Source of the DNA: Polynucleobacter brandtiae
GTDB lineage: Bacteria > Pseudomonadota > Gammaproteobacteria > Burkholderiales > Burkholderiaceae
Assembly (NCBI RefSeq): GCF_002797575.1
Contig: NZ_PGTX01000003.1
Coordinates: 1 to 64,000, forward strand
Length of the DNA: 64,000 bases
Reading direction: 5' to 3'
The notes beneath the pieces are model-generated. The model saw nothing but the letters and a program-made list of their open reading frames with translations, searched no databases and had not been told where the DNA came from. Below, in pieces: positions 27,626 to 37,382 of the stretch (position 1 is the stretch's first letter; every line of letters begins with the position of its first letter). The position numbers and the translations under genes are program-made.

Positions 27626-28654
27626 ATGAAGAAAAATATTAAATCGATCACGATTAATGATGTTGCAGTTGCAGCAAAAGTATCTACTGCGACTGTATCG
27701 CGATCAATAAATCAACCTAATACCGTAAGTGAAGCTCTTAGAGAACAAATTAGCGATGTAATAAAAAAATTAGGTTACATACCTAATGCGGGGGCTCGCT
27801 CTCTAATGTTGAGGCGCTCGGGAACAATTGGTGTGGTGGTCCCTACACTTGACAACGCCATCTTTGCACAAGGACTTGCGGAATTTCAAAGGCAATTAAA
27901 CCAATCGGGATACCAACTATTAGTGGCCAGTAGCAACTATGATCCTGCTATTGAAGCTACACAAATAACCAACTTGCTTACAAGAGGAGTGGAGGGTATT
28001 GCACTCTTTGGAACCAGCCAACAACGAGATGCATTAAAACTTCTTAAAACACGCAATATTCCTTACATACATGTTGGCTCATTATCCGCCCCCTTTAATG
28101 GCTATGCTTCAGGATTTGATAATCGTGAAGCTATAAAGCTTGGCGTTAAATACTTACTAAGTCAAGGCCATAAGCAATTCGGAATTTTAACAGGCATCAC
28201 CGCTAATAATGATCGTGCAAATGATCGAGTCGTTGGAGCTCTAGAATTGTTGTCAGAGAGCAGAATTTATTTAAAAAAAGAGGTAATAGTGGAGTGCCCC
28301 TATGAACTTGAGGAAGCGCGCCTCGGATTTAAAAAATTGTTACTTAAAAACCCCAAGATTACTGCAATTATTTGCGGTAATGATGTATTGGCATTGGGGG
28401 CACTTCTTGAAGCACAAAAACAGGGGCTGCATATTCCTGGGGATATTTCTATTATTGGGTTTGATGATTTAGAGATTTCAAGACATCTCCTTCCAAGCCT
28501 TACGACTATTCATATAGATGCTATTGGAATGTGGTCTAATGCCGCAAATCATCTTACAGCACAAATTAATAGAGTTACCTCCCTACCCCAAAAAATTAAA
28601 ACTAATGTCAATTTGATTATTCGCGAATCCACATCGAAAGCCCCAAAGTGTTAA
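27626..28654 (+). CDS. LacI/GalR-family transcriptional regulator
   Basis: A 342-residue repressor-type regulator. The N-terminal helix-turn-helix ITINDVAVAAKVSTATVSRSIN with hinge GYIPNAGARSLMLRRSGTIGVVVP is typical LacI. The effector domain follows (GFDDLEISRHLLPSLTTI is the usual near-C-terminal motif). It is divergent from the importer operon, with an operator in between and a second one before hpsN. The effector is probably the imported compound or a product; unproven. Confidence 0.92.
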   Translation: MKKNIKSITINDVAVAAKVSTATVSRSINQPNTVSEALREQISDVIKKLGYIPNAGARSLMLRRSGTIGVVVPTLDNAIFAQGLAEFQRQLNQSGYQLLVASSNYDPAIEATQITNLLTRGVEGIALFGTSQQRDALKLLKTRNIPYIHVGSLSAPFNGYASGFDNREAIKLGVKYLLSQGHKQFGILTGITANNDRANDRVVGALELLSESRIYLKKEVIVECPYELEEARLGFKKLLLKNPKITAIICGNDVLALGALLEAQKQGLHIPGDISIIGFDDLEISRHLLPSLTTIHIDAIGMWSNAANHLTAQINRVTSLPQKIKTNVNLIIRESTSKAPKC

Positions 28655-28777
28655 TTTATGTCTACTCTTGGTCTCTAGAATATATACGGGTGACGTGAAA
28701 TCTCAAGCGTTATACGAACTAATTTTGTCGCATAACCGTTACCTAAAGTAACGCTTGTACCCTGTTTGAAAGTGTTG
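28655..28777. other. Short palindrome-bearing spacer at the island end
   Basis: Non-coding. It contains CCGTTAC-N5-GTAACG (28736-28754), one of a set of CGTTAC palindromes around the tRNA-half copies. No gene is seen. Confidence 0.5.
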
Positions 28778-28936
28778 ATCCTTAAACTACTCAATAAGGT
28801 TGTATTCAGTGGTAAGAAATGACCGTTACAACTTGTAACGCTCAAAAAACAAAACCCCCACTATCTCTAATGGAGGCATGCTGTTCTGGTGGGCCCCCAG
28901 GACTTGAACCTGGGACCAAAGGATTATGAGAGCAGA
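28778..28936. repeat. Direct repeat copy B (att-type) with a tRNA-Ile2 3' half carrying a one-base deletion
   Basis: Matches copy A (19271-19430) almost base for base. The tRNA half (28930-28887 on the minus strand) lacks one A within the acceptor/CCA region (GGGCCCCCAGG where the functional gene has GGGCCCACCAGG on the plus strand). The post-tRNA terminator is retained with a G-U pair. The 5' half is absent. Confidence 0.9.
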
Positions 28937-29039
28937 AGCCCATGATAGAACCATTTAAAAAGGTGATTTACGGTTGGTCAGCGTCGGTGTGTAGTCTTAT
29001 GTGCAGTGAGCCAGCGTTACTTTAAGTAACACTTAGGTA

Positions 29040-29621
29040 TTAAATAAGAGCTGCTGCTTCTCGAATTTTTTGTGCCGTAGCTGGCAAGCGATTCTTTTCG
29101 AGAGTCCGAGCAAAATCCTCGACACTTTCAGCTGGTTTTTTTCTTCTTGCCCTCATACCTTTAAATGCTGCCATTACGGATACGTTTTCCAAGTCCCACT
29201 GATTAACAATAAACTCATCTGGGTCCAAAATATCTATTCCATGTATAGCCATAATGCTCGCAGGAAAATCTTGATGGTTTCGTGTAACGATGCAATCAGC
29301 ATGCCCCGCAATAGCAGCAGCTAAAACATGAACATCGTTTGGATCTGGAAGAGCTAAAGAGATAGCAATTGATTTCCAAGCATTTTCAGAAATCTCCCAA
29401 TCCGGCACAGCCTCTCACATATTATCTCTTCTACTGCCAAGTCTACCCTTTAGCTCAGGGCGATCTTTCTCGAGTGACCGCACCCACTCTTCTTCAATTT
29501 TTGTAGTCCATTTAGCCGCAAATAATCCCGTCACTGCAATGCTCATTAAAGAGTCTGCAATAGCTAGTTGATATAGAACGCATGCATCTAGAACTGCGGT
29601 ATATCTTGCATTACCCGCCAT
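29040..29621 (-). pseudogene. PIN-domain toxin interrupted by one in-frame TGA
   Basis: The two minus-strand frames 29621-29418 and 29414-29040 are in the same reading frame and are separated only by a TGA at 29417-29415. Joined, they give a protein of about 193 residues. It starts TAVLDACVLYQLAI (first PIN Asp), and the second part has DPNDVHVLAAAIAGHADCIVTRN (the central PIN acidic residues), then ILDPDEF. So this is a VapC-like nuclease with a nonsense mutation. The antitoxin gene ends one base before its ATG. Confidence 0.85.
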
Positions 29622-29622
29622 C

Positions 29623-30093
29623 TTAGTAATCTAAGCCTAATTCACGTGCGTTGTCTGCCATTTTGTCTAATGCAGACTGTTGCTTTTGTTGCATAAGATT
29701 CATGTACTCAACTAAATCTTCAAATGCAACTCTACGATGCGTGCCGACCATACGATGCTTTAATCTTCCAGCCTCTATTTCTTTGATAACGAATGGGCGT
29801 GAAACATTAATAAAGTTGGCTGCCTCAACCGTAGAGAACTCGCGTTTTGAAGGAACCAATGTGATTGGCCGCCCTTCACTCATCGCGCCTAAAAGCTGCC
29901 CAATAAATCTTAAAGCTGCTGGAGGTAAATCTACTGAAGGGTGCTCTCCTGAATCTGTAGTTAAAGTTATTGCTGCAGCTCTGGAGTGATCTAGAGATTC
30001 CATAATGCATCTCTGTGCAACCCTGGCCATTTCAATATCCTTTTGTGACATTGGTGGAGGCACCACTTGTCTTGCTTTATCTAGCGTAGTCAT
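29623..30093 (-). CDS. HTH (excisionase-type) antitoxin of the PIN module
   Basis: A 156-residue protein. The C-terminal part EFSTVEAANFINVSRPFVIKEIEAGRLKHRMVGTHRRVAFEDL is an excisionase/MerR-like DNA-binding fold found in antitoxins paired with PIN toxins of about 190 residues. The N-terminal half has no recognised domain. Its stop TAA is one base before the toxin ATG, the tight coupling of a TA operon. With the toxin gene broken, the antitoxin may persist for autoregulation or neutralisation of another toxin. Confidence 0.8.
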   Translation of the reverse strand: MTTLDKARQVVPPPMSQKDIEMARVAQRCIMESLDHSRAAAITLTTDSGEHPSVDLPPAALRFIGQLLGAMSEGRPITLVPSKREFSTVEAANFINVSRPFVIKEIEAGRLKHRMVGTHRRVAFEDLVEYMNLMQQKQQSALDKMADNARELGLDY

Positions 30094-30384
30094 CGCAATT
30101 CCCCTTTTAATCCTAGAGACCTAAAAATTAAGTGCGTCCTAAAACTATTTGATAATGATACTACTATACGAAATAAGTGCAATAAGTGAAACATCTTTAC
30201 AACGCTTCATACCGGAAATAGCGGGTTATGCAAAGGTATAAGGGAACTACTGAAGATGAGGAGGCCGATGAAGAAGATTACTAATTTCAGGTACAGTTAA
30301 ATGCACTAATAGTTAAGATGTCCTGGCTGGGGCCATCTATCTATTGGGGTCTAGAGGTCATATTTGCTACACACCGACTACACA
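30094..30384. other. Non-coding end of segment c
   Basis: About 290 bases between the antitoxin start and the tRNA terminator. It contains the antitoxin promoter region and, at 30367-30384, two CTACACA repeats 11 bases apart. No gene is seen. Confidence 0.5.
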
Positions 30385-30425
30385 TTAATAAAAATGACCT
30401 AGCGTTCTCACGCTAAGTCATTGAT
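30385..30425 (-). terminator. Terminator after tRNA-Ile2 / rpoD operon
   Basis: AATGAC-x-TAGCG (30393-30404) pairs with CGCTA-x-GTCATT (30411-30422) with one mismatch. On the minus strand it is followed by T-rich sequence. It lies directly after the tRNA 3' end. Confidence 0.75.
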
Positions 30426-30430
30426 TTTAT

Positions 30431-30507
30431 TGGTGGGCCCACCAGGACTTGAACCTGGGACCAAAGGATTATGAGTCCTCTGCTCTAACCAACTGAGCTA
30501 TGGGCCC
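30431..30507 (-). tRNA. tRNA-Ile2(CAT), functional copy and insertion target
   Basis: A complete 77-base cloverleaf with encoded CCA. The acceptor stem is GGGCCCA/TGGGCCC, the D arm AGCTCAGTTGGTTAGAGC, the anticodon loop CTCATAA and the T arm CCAGG-TTCAAGT-CCTGG. The CAT anticodon could be Met or Ile2; C4-G69 and C5-G68 in the acceptor stem fit the lysidine-modified Ile2 type rather than elongator Met. It is 13 bases after rpoD on the same strand. The anticodon loop and 3' half are the apparent integration site. Confidence 0.93.
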
Positions 30508-30520
30508 GTTAGTCTTTGGA

Positions 30521-33172
30521 TCAATCTTCCTCTAGGAAGGTCTTGAGTTTGTCGCTACGGCTAGGATGACGCATCTTTCTCAAGGCCTTGGCTTCAATCT
30601 GACGAATACGCTCACGCGTAACATCAAACTGCTTACCTACTTCTTCAAGAGTATGGTCTGTACTCATTTCTACACCAAAACGCATGCGCAGTACTTTAGC
30701 CTCACGCGGTGTTAATGAATCTAATACATCCTTTACAACGTCACGCATCGACTCATGTAGGGCTGCTTCGGCCGGAGCTAATGTATTGCTGTCTTCAATG
30801 AAATCACCTAAATTAGAATCGGCATCATCGCCAATAGGAGTTTCCATCGAGATTGGCTCTTTAGCAATCTTCATAATCTTGCGAATCTTGTCCTCAGGAA
30901 TTTCCATCTTGAGGGCTAGAGTGGCAGCATCAGGCTCATGACCAGTCTCTTGCAAAATCTGACGACTAATACGATTCATTTTATTAATCGTTTCAATCAT
31001 ATGCACTGGAATACGAATCGTACGTGCCTGATCGGCAATAGAACGGGTAATTGCCTGACGAATCCACCAAGTAGCATAGGTAGAAAACTTATAGCCACGA
31101 CGGTATTCAAACTTATCTACCGCTTTCATCAAACCGATATTGCCCTCTTGGATTAGATCCAAGAACTGCAAGCCACGGTTGGTGTATTTCTTAGCAATCG
31201 AAATTACCAAACGTAAGTTAGCTACCGTCATTTCACGCTTTGCTTCACGAGTACGCTTCTCACCAGCAGCCATTCGCTTATTCACTTCTTTTAATTCTGG
31301 CAAAGGCAACACTACGCGGATGTGCATATCAATTAACTTCTGCTGAAGTTCTTGAATCGCAGGCACATTACGTTGCAGTAAAGCCGTGTAAGGCTTGTTT
31401 TCTTTCAGTAGCTTTGTAGTCCACTCGAGATTCATTGACATCTTTGGAAAATCTTTTAAGACGTCGCCGCGATTAACGCCAATCTTGTCTACCAATATGC
31501 TGACAATACCGCGTTCCAGCTTCCATACCTGGTCTACCTGGGAGCGCAACGTGTCACATAATTTCTCGACACTCTTTGCTGTTAAACGGAAACCCAACAG
31601 CTCATTCAGAATCAATTCTTGTGCCTTGATGTAGGCTGGGCAGTTATAACCCTCCTTCTCAAATGCACGGCGCATCTTTTCGGATTGTGTGCGAATAATC
31701 GCAAACTTCTCTAAAGAAATTTGCTTGAGCTCTTCTAACTGTTTCGCATTTGCAGTAGCAACACCAGCACCGCCATCATCTTCCTCTTCGCCCTCTTCGC
31801 CAGTCTCTTCCGCATCTGGGTCAACTTCTGGCACTTCTGGTCCAAGCTTGATATCTTCCGCGTTTGGATCCACTAAACCATCAACAAATTGATCGATCTC
31901 GATCTCACCAGAAATGATCTTATCCGCATTAGCAAGAATTTCACCAATAGTGACAGGACAGGCACCTAAGGACATCACCATTTCTTTTAGACCTGCTTCA
32001 ATCTTCTTCGCAATGACGATCTCGCCTTCGCGAGTCAGAAGATCTACTGTACCCATTTCACGCATATACATGCGGACTGGATCGGTAGTACGCCCGAACT
32101 CGGAGTCAACGGTTGATAGAGCAGCTTCAGCCTCTTCTTCCGCCTCTTCTTCTGTTGCTCCGCCAGAGGCATTTTCATTGAGCAATAGTGTTTCTGCATC
32201 AGGAGCTTGCTCGTAAATCGTGATGTTGATATCACTTAATAAGCTAATCAGCGTCTCTAATGCTTCAGAGTCTGACAGCTCGTCAGACATCACGTCATTC
32301 ATCTCACCATGGGTTAAATACCCTTGTGACTTACCCATCTTGATTAACTTCTTCAGACGAGTACGGCGTAACTCTTGCTGCTCTTCTGAGCCCAGCTTCT
32401 GCTCTTCAAATTCTTTTAATAGTGCCTTTTCTTTTGCCTTACGCTCGCGCGCCTTTTGGCGATCAGTTAATACTGGCTCAGCATTCTCTACTGGAGCATC
32501 TGCTTTTGGTTTGCGGCCTTTTTTAGTCTCTTCAACTACAACATCTTCAATAACTTCCATTGCTGCTTTGGCCTCTTTAACTACTTTCGTTTGTTTAGGT
32601 GCCTTAGGTTCTTTAGCAAGCTTCTCAACCACTACCTTAGCAACGATTACCGTTGCTGCTTTTTTGATTGGCTCTGGTTTGACTGGCTTTGCTACCTTTA
32701 CCAAAGGCTTCGTATTTGACTTTGCTACTGGCTTTACTGGTGCTTTAGCGGCCTTCACTACCGCCTTTACTGCTACAGCCTTAGCAACTGGTTTAGCCGG
32801 AGCCTTTGTTTTTGCAGCTGGCTTTGTAACCGCCTTCACAGCAGTCTTGATTATTTTGACTGGCGCCTTAGCCTTTACTGCAGGCTTCGCTACTGACTTA
32901 GCCGCTGGCTTCGCTACTGACTTAGCCGCTGGCTTAGATGCTGACTTAGTTGCTGACTTAGCAGGTGTTTTTGCTTTTGCCACCGGTTTTGCTGGTGTCT
33001 TTACTTTTGCTTTCAACACTGGCTTTACTGGTGCCTTGGATTTGGCAACGGGTTTTGCTGGGGCCTTCGCTTTTGCTACCGGTTTTGCTTTCACTGCTGG
33101 CTTTGCGGCCTTAACAGATTTAGCTGGTGCTTTTGCAGCGGATTTAACTGGTTTTTTCTTAGTATTGGGCAT
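30521..33172 (-). CDS. rpoD: RNA polymerase sigma-70 factor RpoD with long basic N-terminal tail
   Basis: The housekeeping sigma factor, 883 residues against about 613 in E. coli. Region 1.2 is [13 protein letters not shown], region 2 is [17 protein letters not shown] and the -10 contact [13 protein letters not shown], and region 4.2 is [18 protein letters not shown]. Residues 1-180 are Lys/Ala/Pro/Val repeats like [10 protein letters not shown] that resemble histone H1 tails, followed by a charged stretch before region 1.1. A nonconserved acidic insert (EEGEEEDD, about 455) lies before region 2. It is the last protein gene of the macromolecular synthesis operon. Confidence 0.97.
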   Translation of the reverse strand: MPNTKKKPVKSAAKAPAKSVKAAKPAVKAKPVAKAKAPAKPVAKSKAPVKPVLKAKVKTPAKPVAKAKTPAKSATKSASKPAAKSVAKPAAKSVAKPAVKAKAPVKIIKTAVKAVTKPAAKTKAPAKPVAKAVAVKAVVKAAKAPVKPVAKSNTKPLVKVAKPVKPEPIKKAATVIVAKVVVEKLAKEPKAPKQTKVVKEAKAAMEVIEDVVVEETKKGRKPKADAPVENAEPVLTDRQKARERKAKEKALLKEFEEQKLGSEEQQELRRTRLKKLIKMGKSQGYLTHGEMNDVMSDELSDSEALETLISLLSDINITIYEQAPDAETLLLNENASGGATEEEAEEEAEAALSTVDSEFGRTTDPVRMYMREMGTVDLLTREGEIVIAKKIEAGLKEMVMSLGACPVTIGEILANADKIISGEIEIDQFVDGLVDPNAEDIKLGPEVPEVDPDAEETGEEGEEEDDGGAGVATANAKQLEELKQISLEKFAIIRTQSEKMRRAFEKEGYNCPAYIKAQELILNELLGFRLTAKSVEKLCDTLRSQVDQVWKLERGIVSILVDKIGVNRGDVLKDFPKMSMNLEWTTKLLKENKPYTALLQRNVPAIQELQQKLIDMHIRVVLPLPELKEVNKRMAAGEKRTREAKREMTVANLRLVISIAKKYTNRGLQFLDLIQEGNIGLMKAVDKFEYRRGYKFSTYATWWIRQAITRSIADQARTIRIPVHMIETINKMNRISRQILQETGHEPDAATLALKMEIPEDKIRKIMKIAKEPISMETPIGDDADSNLGDFIEDSNTLAPAEAALHESMRDVVKDVLDSLTPREAKVLRMRFGVEMSTDHTLEEVGKQFDVTRERIRQIEAKALRKMRHPSRSDKLKTFLEED

Positions 33173-33396
33173 TTATTAGCGCTTACTCACGTTGCTGATG
33201 ATTGATCTCGACTGATGGTATCCAGCCACGGTGTTTACTTGCCCAAAATTTCTTCAAAATAAAGCGCAAGTGGCTGAATTAAATCGGTTTTTTCATTGGA
33301 ATAGAGGATTATAGTCGAATGTGACTTTTTACTCCCTAGTTACTCTATAAATATGGGGTAAATTTCCGGTATTTCTAGGGTTAAATCAGAAAAATC
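33173..33396. other. 224-base dnaG-rpoD spacer
   Basis: Both genes are on the minus strand. The spacer likely holds an rpoD promoter. No hairpin terminator or gene is seen. Confidence 0.4.
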
Positions 33397-35346
33397 CTAT
33401 GAGAATTTTAATCTTTCACCTAACTCGCGATATCGCGCCCGATCTTGATCGGAAGCGGTGCTACCAGCGATCTTTTGGGCGATCTCTGTCATTTCGGTTT
33501 TGAGCTGAGTTAACTCAAGCTTTTTAAATGCCCCATCCAAATCAGCAGTCGCACCCTCGAGCTCTAGATCAGAGCCCATTACCCGCTTTCGAAGCACCTC
33601 ATACAAAGGCGCAAGATTACTGCGAGAAAGTTGATCCTGAAAAAGGGCAAAGGCTCCCGCACCCACGGTAGGTGGTTTACCATTTTCACTAGGAATGAGC
33701 TCTACTAAATCGCATTGAATCAATAAATCTTGCATCAGAGCCAGCGCTTTTTCAGAGCGCAGCGCTGATGCCTTTAAAGCCAATGTTCGTTGATCTGGAG
33801 TGAGCGCTTTTCCTAGATGCGGAAACTGAATTAAGACCCGTAACATCTGCTCTGCTAAATCTGTTGGCGCTTGTGGCGGTGCAATATTCAGAGTGGCTAT
33901 TCTTTTAGCAGACCCCTTGGATGCCTGCCAAGGCGCGCCCTGAGTACGATTATTGACATTGCCTTGATGAAAGCTTGAAGCGCGTTGATTGGTGCTGGAG
34001 TAAGTGCCTTGTTGCACCGGAGCTGGAACTACGGTCAGACCACAAAAAGATTCGAGCTCTGCAGGGGTAGAGTTGGTGCGAAGAGCGAGTTCACGCAGAA
34101 TTTGCGTACGTAGCGCGATTGGTGGCATCGACAGTAACAGCGGTTTTGCAGCATGATGGGTTTGTGCCCTACCCTCTGGTGTAGTGAGCTCATGCTCCTG
34201 GCTGACGATCTTAAAAAAGAAGCTCGATAAAGACATTGCCTCTTTAATGACCTTTTCAAAAGCAGGGGCGCCGTATGCTCTGACATAGCTATCAGGGTCA
34301 TGCTCTGTCGGTAAAAAGAGAAAGCGAATTTCTTTATCATCAGACATCAGTGGCAAACAAGCCTCCAGGGCACGCTGCGCTGCACGTTGCCCTGCCGAGT
34401 CACCATCAAATGAGAAAACAACACGATCGGCTTGGCGCAATAACATCCGTACATGGTTAGCGGTGCAAGCCGTGCCTAATGTCGCTACCGCATTTGGGAA
34501 GCCGAGTTGAGCTAGGGCGACAACGTCCATATACCCCTCGCACACCAGCACATATTCTTGAGCGCGAATAGCTTGTCTAGCTTCAAATAGTCCGTAGAGC
34601 GTATTGCCTTTTGAGAACAGCGGTGTTTCTGGTGAATTTAAGTATTTAGGTTCGCCTTGATCTAGGATGCGACCACCAAAACCAATCGTCTGACCCTTAG
34701 GGTTACGAATCGGAAACATAATACGATCCCGAAAGCGATCGTAGCGGCGTGCCGTTGAATTGCCTTCAACCTGTTCACTCTGAATCAGCAAACCGCCATC
34801 TAATAAGTTTTTTGCTACTTCATCATTGGCATAAGTGCCAAAGACAGCCTCAAGTCCTTGCCAGCCATCTGGCGCGTAACCTAATGCATAGCGTTTGGCA
34901 ATCTCACCAGTCAGACCGCGACCTTTGAGATAGTCAACGGCACGGGTGGCGCCCTTTAATTGCTGGCGATACCAATCTGCAGCGCTACTCATAACCTCAC
35001 TTAAAGCCATCGATTGCTGTTGACGAGCAACATCATGTGCAGTGCGCTCTTCGCGTGGAACGTCCAAACCTGCAGAGCGTGCTAAATCTTCAATCGCATC
35101 TACATAACCGAGCCCCGAATACTCCATCAAGAAACTAATGGCAGAGCCATGGGCTCCACAACCAAAGCAGTGATAAAACTGCTTAGTGGGCGATACCGAG
35201 AATGAGGGTGATTTTTCTGCATGAAAGGGGCACAAACCTTGAAAATTCGCGCCCGCTTTTTTTAACTTCACGTACTGCCCAACGATCTCCACAATATCAA
35301 CCCGATTTAAGAGGTCGGCGATAAAGGATTGTGGGATGAGCGCCAT
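33397..35346 (-). CDS. dnaG: DNA primase DnaG
   Basis: A 649-residue primase that makes RNA primers for replication forks. The N-terminal zinc-binding domain has CPFHAEKSPSFSV and CFGCGAHG (about 40-65). The catalytic core includes RDRIMFPIRN and the TOPRIM motifs VCEGYMDVVAL and FDGDSAGQRAA. The C-terminal part, after a low-complexity linker near 430-460, would bind DnaB. Length is normal. The operon order rpsU, gatB/yqeY, dnaG, rpoD is the extended macromolecular synthesis operon. Confidence 0.97.
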   Translation of the reverse strand: MALIPQSFIADLLNRVDIVEIVGQYVKLKKAGANFQGLCPFHAEKSPSFSVSPTKQFYHCFGCGAHGSAISFLMEYSGLGYVDAIEDLARSAGLDVPREERTAHDVARQQQSMALSEVMSSAADWYRQQLKGATRAVDYLKGRGLTGEIAKRYALGYAPDGWQGLEAVFGTYANDEVAKNLLDGGLLIQSEQVEGNSTARRYDRFRDRIMFPIRNPKGQTIGFGGRILDQGEPKYLNSPETPLFSKGNTLYGLFEARQAIRAQEYVLVCEGYMDVVALAQLGFPNAVATLGTACTANHVRMLLRQADRVVFSFDGDSAGQRAAQRALEACLPLMSDDKEIRFLFLPTEHDPDSYVRAYGAPAFEKVIKEAMSLSSFFFKIVSQEHELTTPEGRAQTHHAAKPLLLSMPPIALRTQILRELALRTNSTPAELESFCGLTVVPAPVQQGTYSSTNQRASSFHQGNVNNRTQGAPWQASKGSAKRIATLNIAPPQAPTDLAEQMLRVLIQFPHLGKALTPDQRTLALKASALRSEKALALMQDLLIQCDLVELIPSENGKPPTVGAGAFALFQDQLSRSNLAPLYEVLRKRVMGSDLELEGATADLDGAFKKLELTQLKTEMTEIAQKIAGSTASDQDRARYRELGERLKFS

Positions 35347-35414
35347 GGTGGTGAATAAGGACTTGTTAGTCTGCCTATCTACTTATCTGCTTACTAATTT
35401 ACTTGCTGATCTGC

Positions 35415-35861
35415 TTACTGAGCGAGTGCTGCTTTTACTAAACCAGATACTTTGCCCATATCCGCCTTACCGGCGAGCTGAGGCTTCAGAACGCCGATAA
35501 CTTTACCCATATCTTGCGGGCCCGTAGCGCCAGTAGATGCCACAGCAGCAGCTACAGCTGCCTCGACTTCTACATCGGATAACTGAGCTGGTAAGTAGGC
35601 TTGCAAAATAATCATTTCAGCAGCCTCAATCGCGACTAGATCATCGCGCCCCGCTTTTTCAAACTGAGAGATGGAGTCTTTGCGTTGCTTGATCATCTTC
35701 TCTACTGTGGACACCACCCCAGCATCATCGACTACGATGCGCTCATCTACTTCACGTTGCTTAATAGCAGACAGTAATAAACGAATCGTGCCAAGTCGTG
35801 CAGTTTCTTTTGCACGCATTGCATTCTTCATATCTTCAGTAACTTGATCTCTGAGGCCCAT
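35415..35861 (-). CDS. GatB/YqeY domain protein
   Basis: A 148-residue protein of the YqeY family, which shares the tail domain of GatB and may act on tRNA-dependent amidation or ribosome-associated processes; the role is not settled. It has LRDQVTEDMKNAMRAKETARLGTIRLLLSAIKQREVDER at the start and QAYLPAQLSDVEVEAAV and MGKVIGVLKPQLAGKADMGKVS near the end, which are family hallmarks. It sits between rpsU and dnaG, its usual position in betaproteobacteria. Confidence 0.93.
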   Translation of the reverse strand: MGLRDQVTEDMKNAMRAKETARLGTIRLLLSAIKQREVDERIVVDDAGVVSTVEKMIKQRKDSISQFEKAGRDDLVAIEAAEMIILQAYLPAQLSDVEVEAAVAAAVASTGATGPQDMGKVIGVLKPQLAGKADMGKVSGLVKAALAQ

Positions 35862-35949
35862 CGCATTGACTCCCTATTAATTGAACGCTGTATGCACATC
35901 ATCATTGTGCATTGAGTAATTGGCTTTTGCAGTACAACTTAAAAAGCAA

Positions 35950-35980
35950 AAACCCGCTGCGTTTCACCGTCAGCGGGCTT
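35950..35980 (-). terminator. Rho-independent terminator/attenuator after rpsU
   Basis: CCCGCTG (35953-35959) pairs with CAGCGGG (35971-35977). On the minus strand it is followed by a T run. It lies just after rpsU and upstream of gatB/yqeY, so it can lower expression of the following operon genes, as known for rpsU-dnaG-rpoD operons. Confidence 0.8.
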
Positions 35981-36015
35981 CAAAGCATCTCAGTGAAGAG
36001 CGCTTTTAAATGCGT

Positions 36016-36228
36016 TTAGAACAGCTTTTTAGGCAACATCTGACTGCGAATACGCTTGTAGTGTCGCTTAGCAGCGGCAGCCTTCTTACGCTTACGCTCA
36101 GCCGTTGGCTTCTCGTAAAACTCACGGGCACGCAAGTCGGTCAATAGGCCATTTTTTTCAATGGTGCGCTTGAAACGGCGTAATGCCACTTCAAAAGGTT
36201 CGTTTTCACGGAGGCGGACTGTAGTCAT
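36016..36228 (-). CDS. rpsU: 30S ribosomal protein bS21
   Basis: A 70-residue, strongly basic small-subunit protein located near the anti-Shine-Dalgarno region. [27 protein letters not shown] and the arginine/lysine-rich [21 protein letters not shown] tail are diagnostic. First gene of the macromolecular synthesis operon. It is divergent from tsaD with a 77-base gap containing both promoters. Confidence 0.97.
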   Translation of the reverse strand: MTTVRLRENEPFEVALRRFKRTIEKNGLLTDLRAREFYEKPTAERKRKKAAAAKRHYKRIRSQMLPKKLF

Positions 36229-36305
36229 ACTTGTTTAACTCGTATATGCTCGAAATAAATCGATAAATTAACTGAATCACGGATTCTAGCACGACAAAGT
36301 AAAAA

Positions 36306-37382
36306 ATGATTGTTTTAGGTATAGAAACTTCGTGCGATGAGACGGGCTTAGCCCTCTACGACACTACTTCATGGGAAAACGGCGCTCCAGCCCATCAGGG
36401 CATCCTAGGGCAAGCGCTACACACGCAAATGGCCATGCACCGCGAATATGGCGGTGTTGTCCCTGAGCTGGCCTCCAGAGACCACATACGACGGGTCTTG
36501 CCCTTGCTAGAAGAAACACTCAAGCAAGCCCAATGCCAGTTGAGCGCAATTCATTCAGTGGCCTATACCCAAGGTCCTGGATTGGCTGGCGCGCTCTTAG
36601 TGGGAAGTACTTTTGCCAAGTCATTAGCCCAAGGACTGCGCCTGCCCACTATTGGCATTCACCATCTAGAGGGCCACTTGCTGTCTCCATTACTGGGAGA
36701 ATCCGTACCCCAATTTCCCTTCATTGCTTTATTGGTTTCTGGGGGGCACACTCAGTTGATGCTGGTTAGCGGGGTTGGTAGATACCAACTTTTGGGTGAA
36801 ACTTTAGATGACGCAGCAGGAGAAGCGTTCGACAAAACGGCCAAATTACTCGGTCTGGATTACCCCGGCGGCGCCGCTATTTCTGCGCTAGCAGAAAAGG
36901 GGCAGTCTGGACGTTTTGAACTTCCCAAACCGATGCTGCACTCAAAAGATTTGGATTTTTCCTTTTCTGGGCTCAAGACAGCCGTCCTGACACAGGTTAA
37001 GAAATTTGAAGCAAGCGGTGGCGCAGCAGATCAATCTGCGTTGGCAAGCTTTCATGCAGATCTAGCCAGAAGTTTTGTAGATTCTTTGGTGGCAGTTTTA
37101 GTGAGTAAATCAGAAAAGGCCCTCAAGCAAACCGGCTGCAAACACCTAGTACTTGCTGGCGGTGTTGGAGCAAACAAACAATTACGCAGCGCTTTAACTA
37201 TCAGCGGCAAAAAGAATCATTTTGAGGTGCACTACCCACCCGTAGAGCTATGCACCGATAACGGTGTAATGATTGCTTTTGCCGGTGCCTTGCGCATGCT
37301 AGAAAACAATAATGGCTCCACCACATCCGGCGCTTTTGATATCAAACCCCGTTGGGATTTGGCTAGCAACAACTTAAGCTAG
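36306..37382 (+). CDS. tsaD: tRNA N6-threonylcarbamoyladenosine transferase TsaD
   Basis: A 358-residue ASKHA-fold enzyme that, with TsaB, TsaC/E, forms t6A37 on ANN-decoding tRNAs (including the Ile tRNA of this window). It starts [19 protein letters not shown], has the metal-binding HHLEGH motif (about 118-123), VSGGHTQL and [14 protein letters not shown]. Its stop overlaps that of the converging dxs gene by a few bases. Confidence 0.97.
   Translation: MIVLGIETSCDETGLALYDTTSWENGAPAHQGILGQALHTQMAMHREYGGVVPELASRDHIRRVLPLLEETLKQAQCQLSAIHSVAYTQGPGLAGALLVGSTFAKSLAQGLRLPTIGIHHLEGHLLSPLLGESVPQFPFIALLVSGGHTQLMLVSGVGRYQLLGETLDDAAGEAFDKTAKLLGLDYPGGAAISALAEKGQSGRFELPKPMLHSKDLDFSFSGLKTAVLTQVKKFEASGGAADQSALASFHADLARSFVDSLVAVLVSKSEKALKQTGCKHLVLAGGVGANKQLRSALTISGKKNHFEVHYPPVELCTDNGVMIAFAGALRMLENNNGSTTSGAFDIKPRWDLASNNLS

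Larger units (their letters stand above)
28931..30475. mobile_element. Segment c: youngest insertion, PIN toxin module next to the functional tRNA
   Basis: A 1.5-kb segment between the tRNA half at 28887-28930 and the anticodon loop of the functional tRNA-Ile2. It carries an HTH antitoxin gene and a PIN toxin gene with an in-frame stop. Paired TGTGTAG-type repeats lie 58 bases inside its left boundary (28988, 29000) and as CTACACA near the tRNA (30367, 30378). No integrase. Confidence 0.6.

Noticed and set aside
29415-29417. TGA as a selenocysteine codon in the PIN toxin
   Set aside because: No SECIS-like hairpin noticed after it and PIN toxins are not selenoproteins; nonsense mutation is simpler.
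32220-33179. Long plus-strand frame of 319 codons opposite rpoD
   Set aside because: It is the mirror of the repetitive Lys/Ala/Pro codons of the RpoD tail and region 1.1; its Thr/Ala/Phe-rich composition is an artefact of the repeats.
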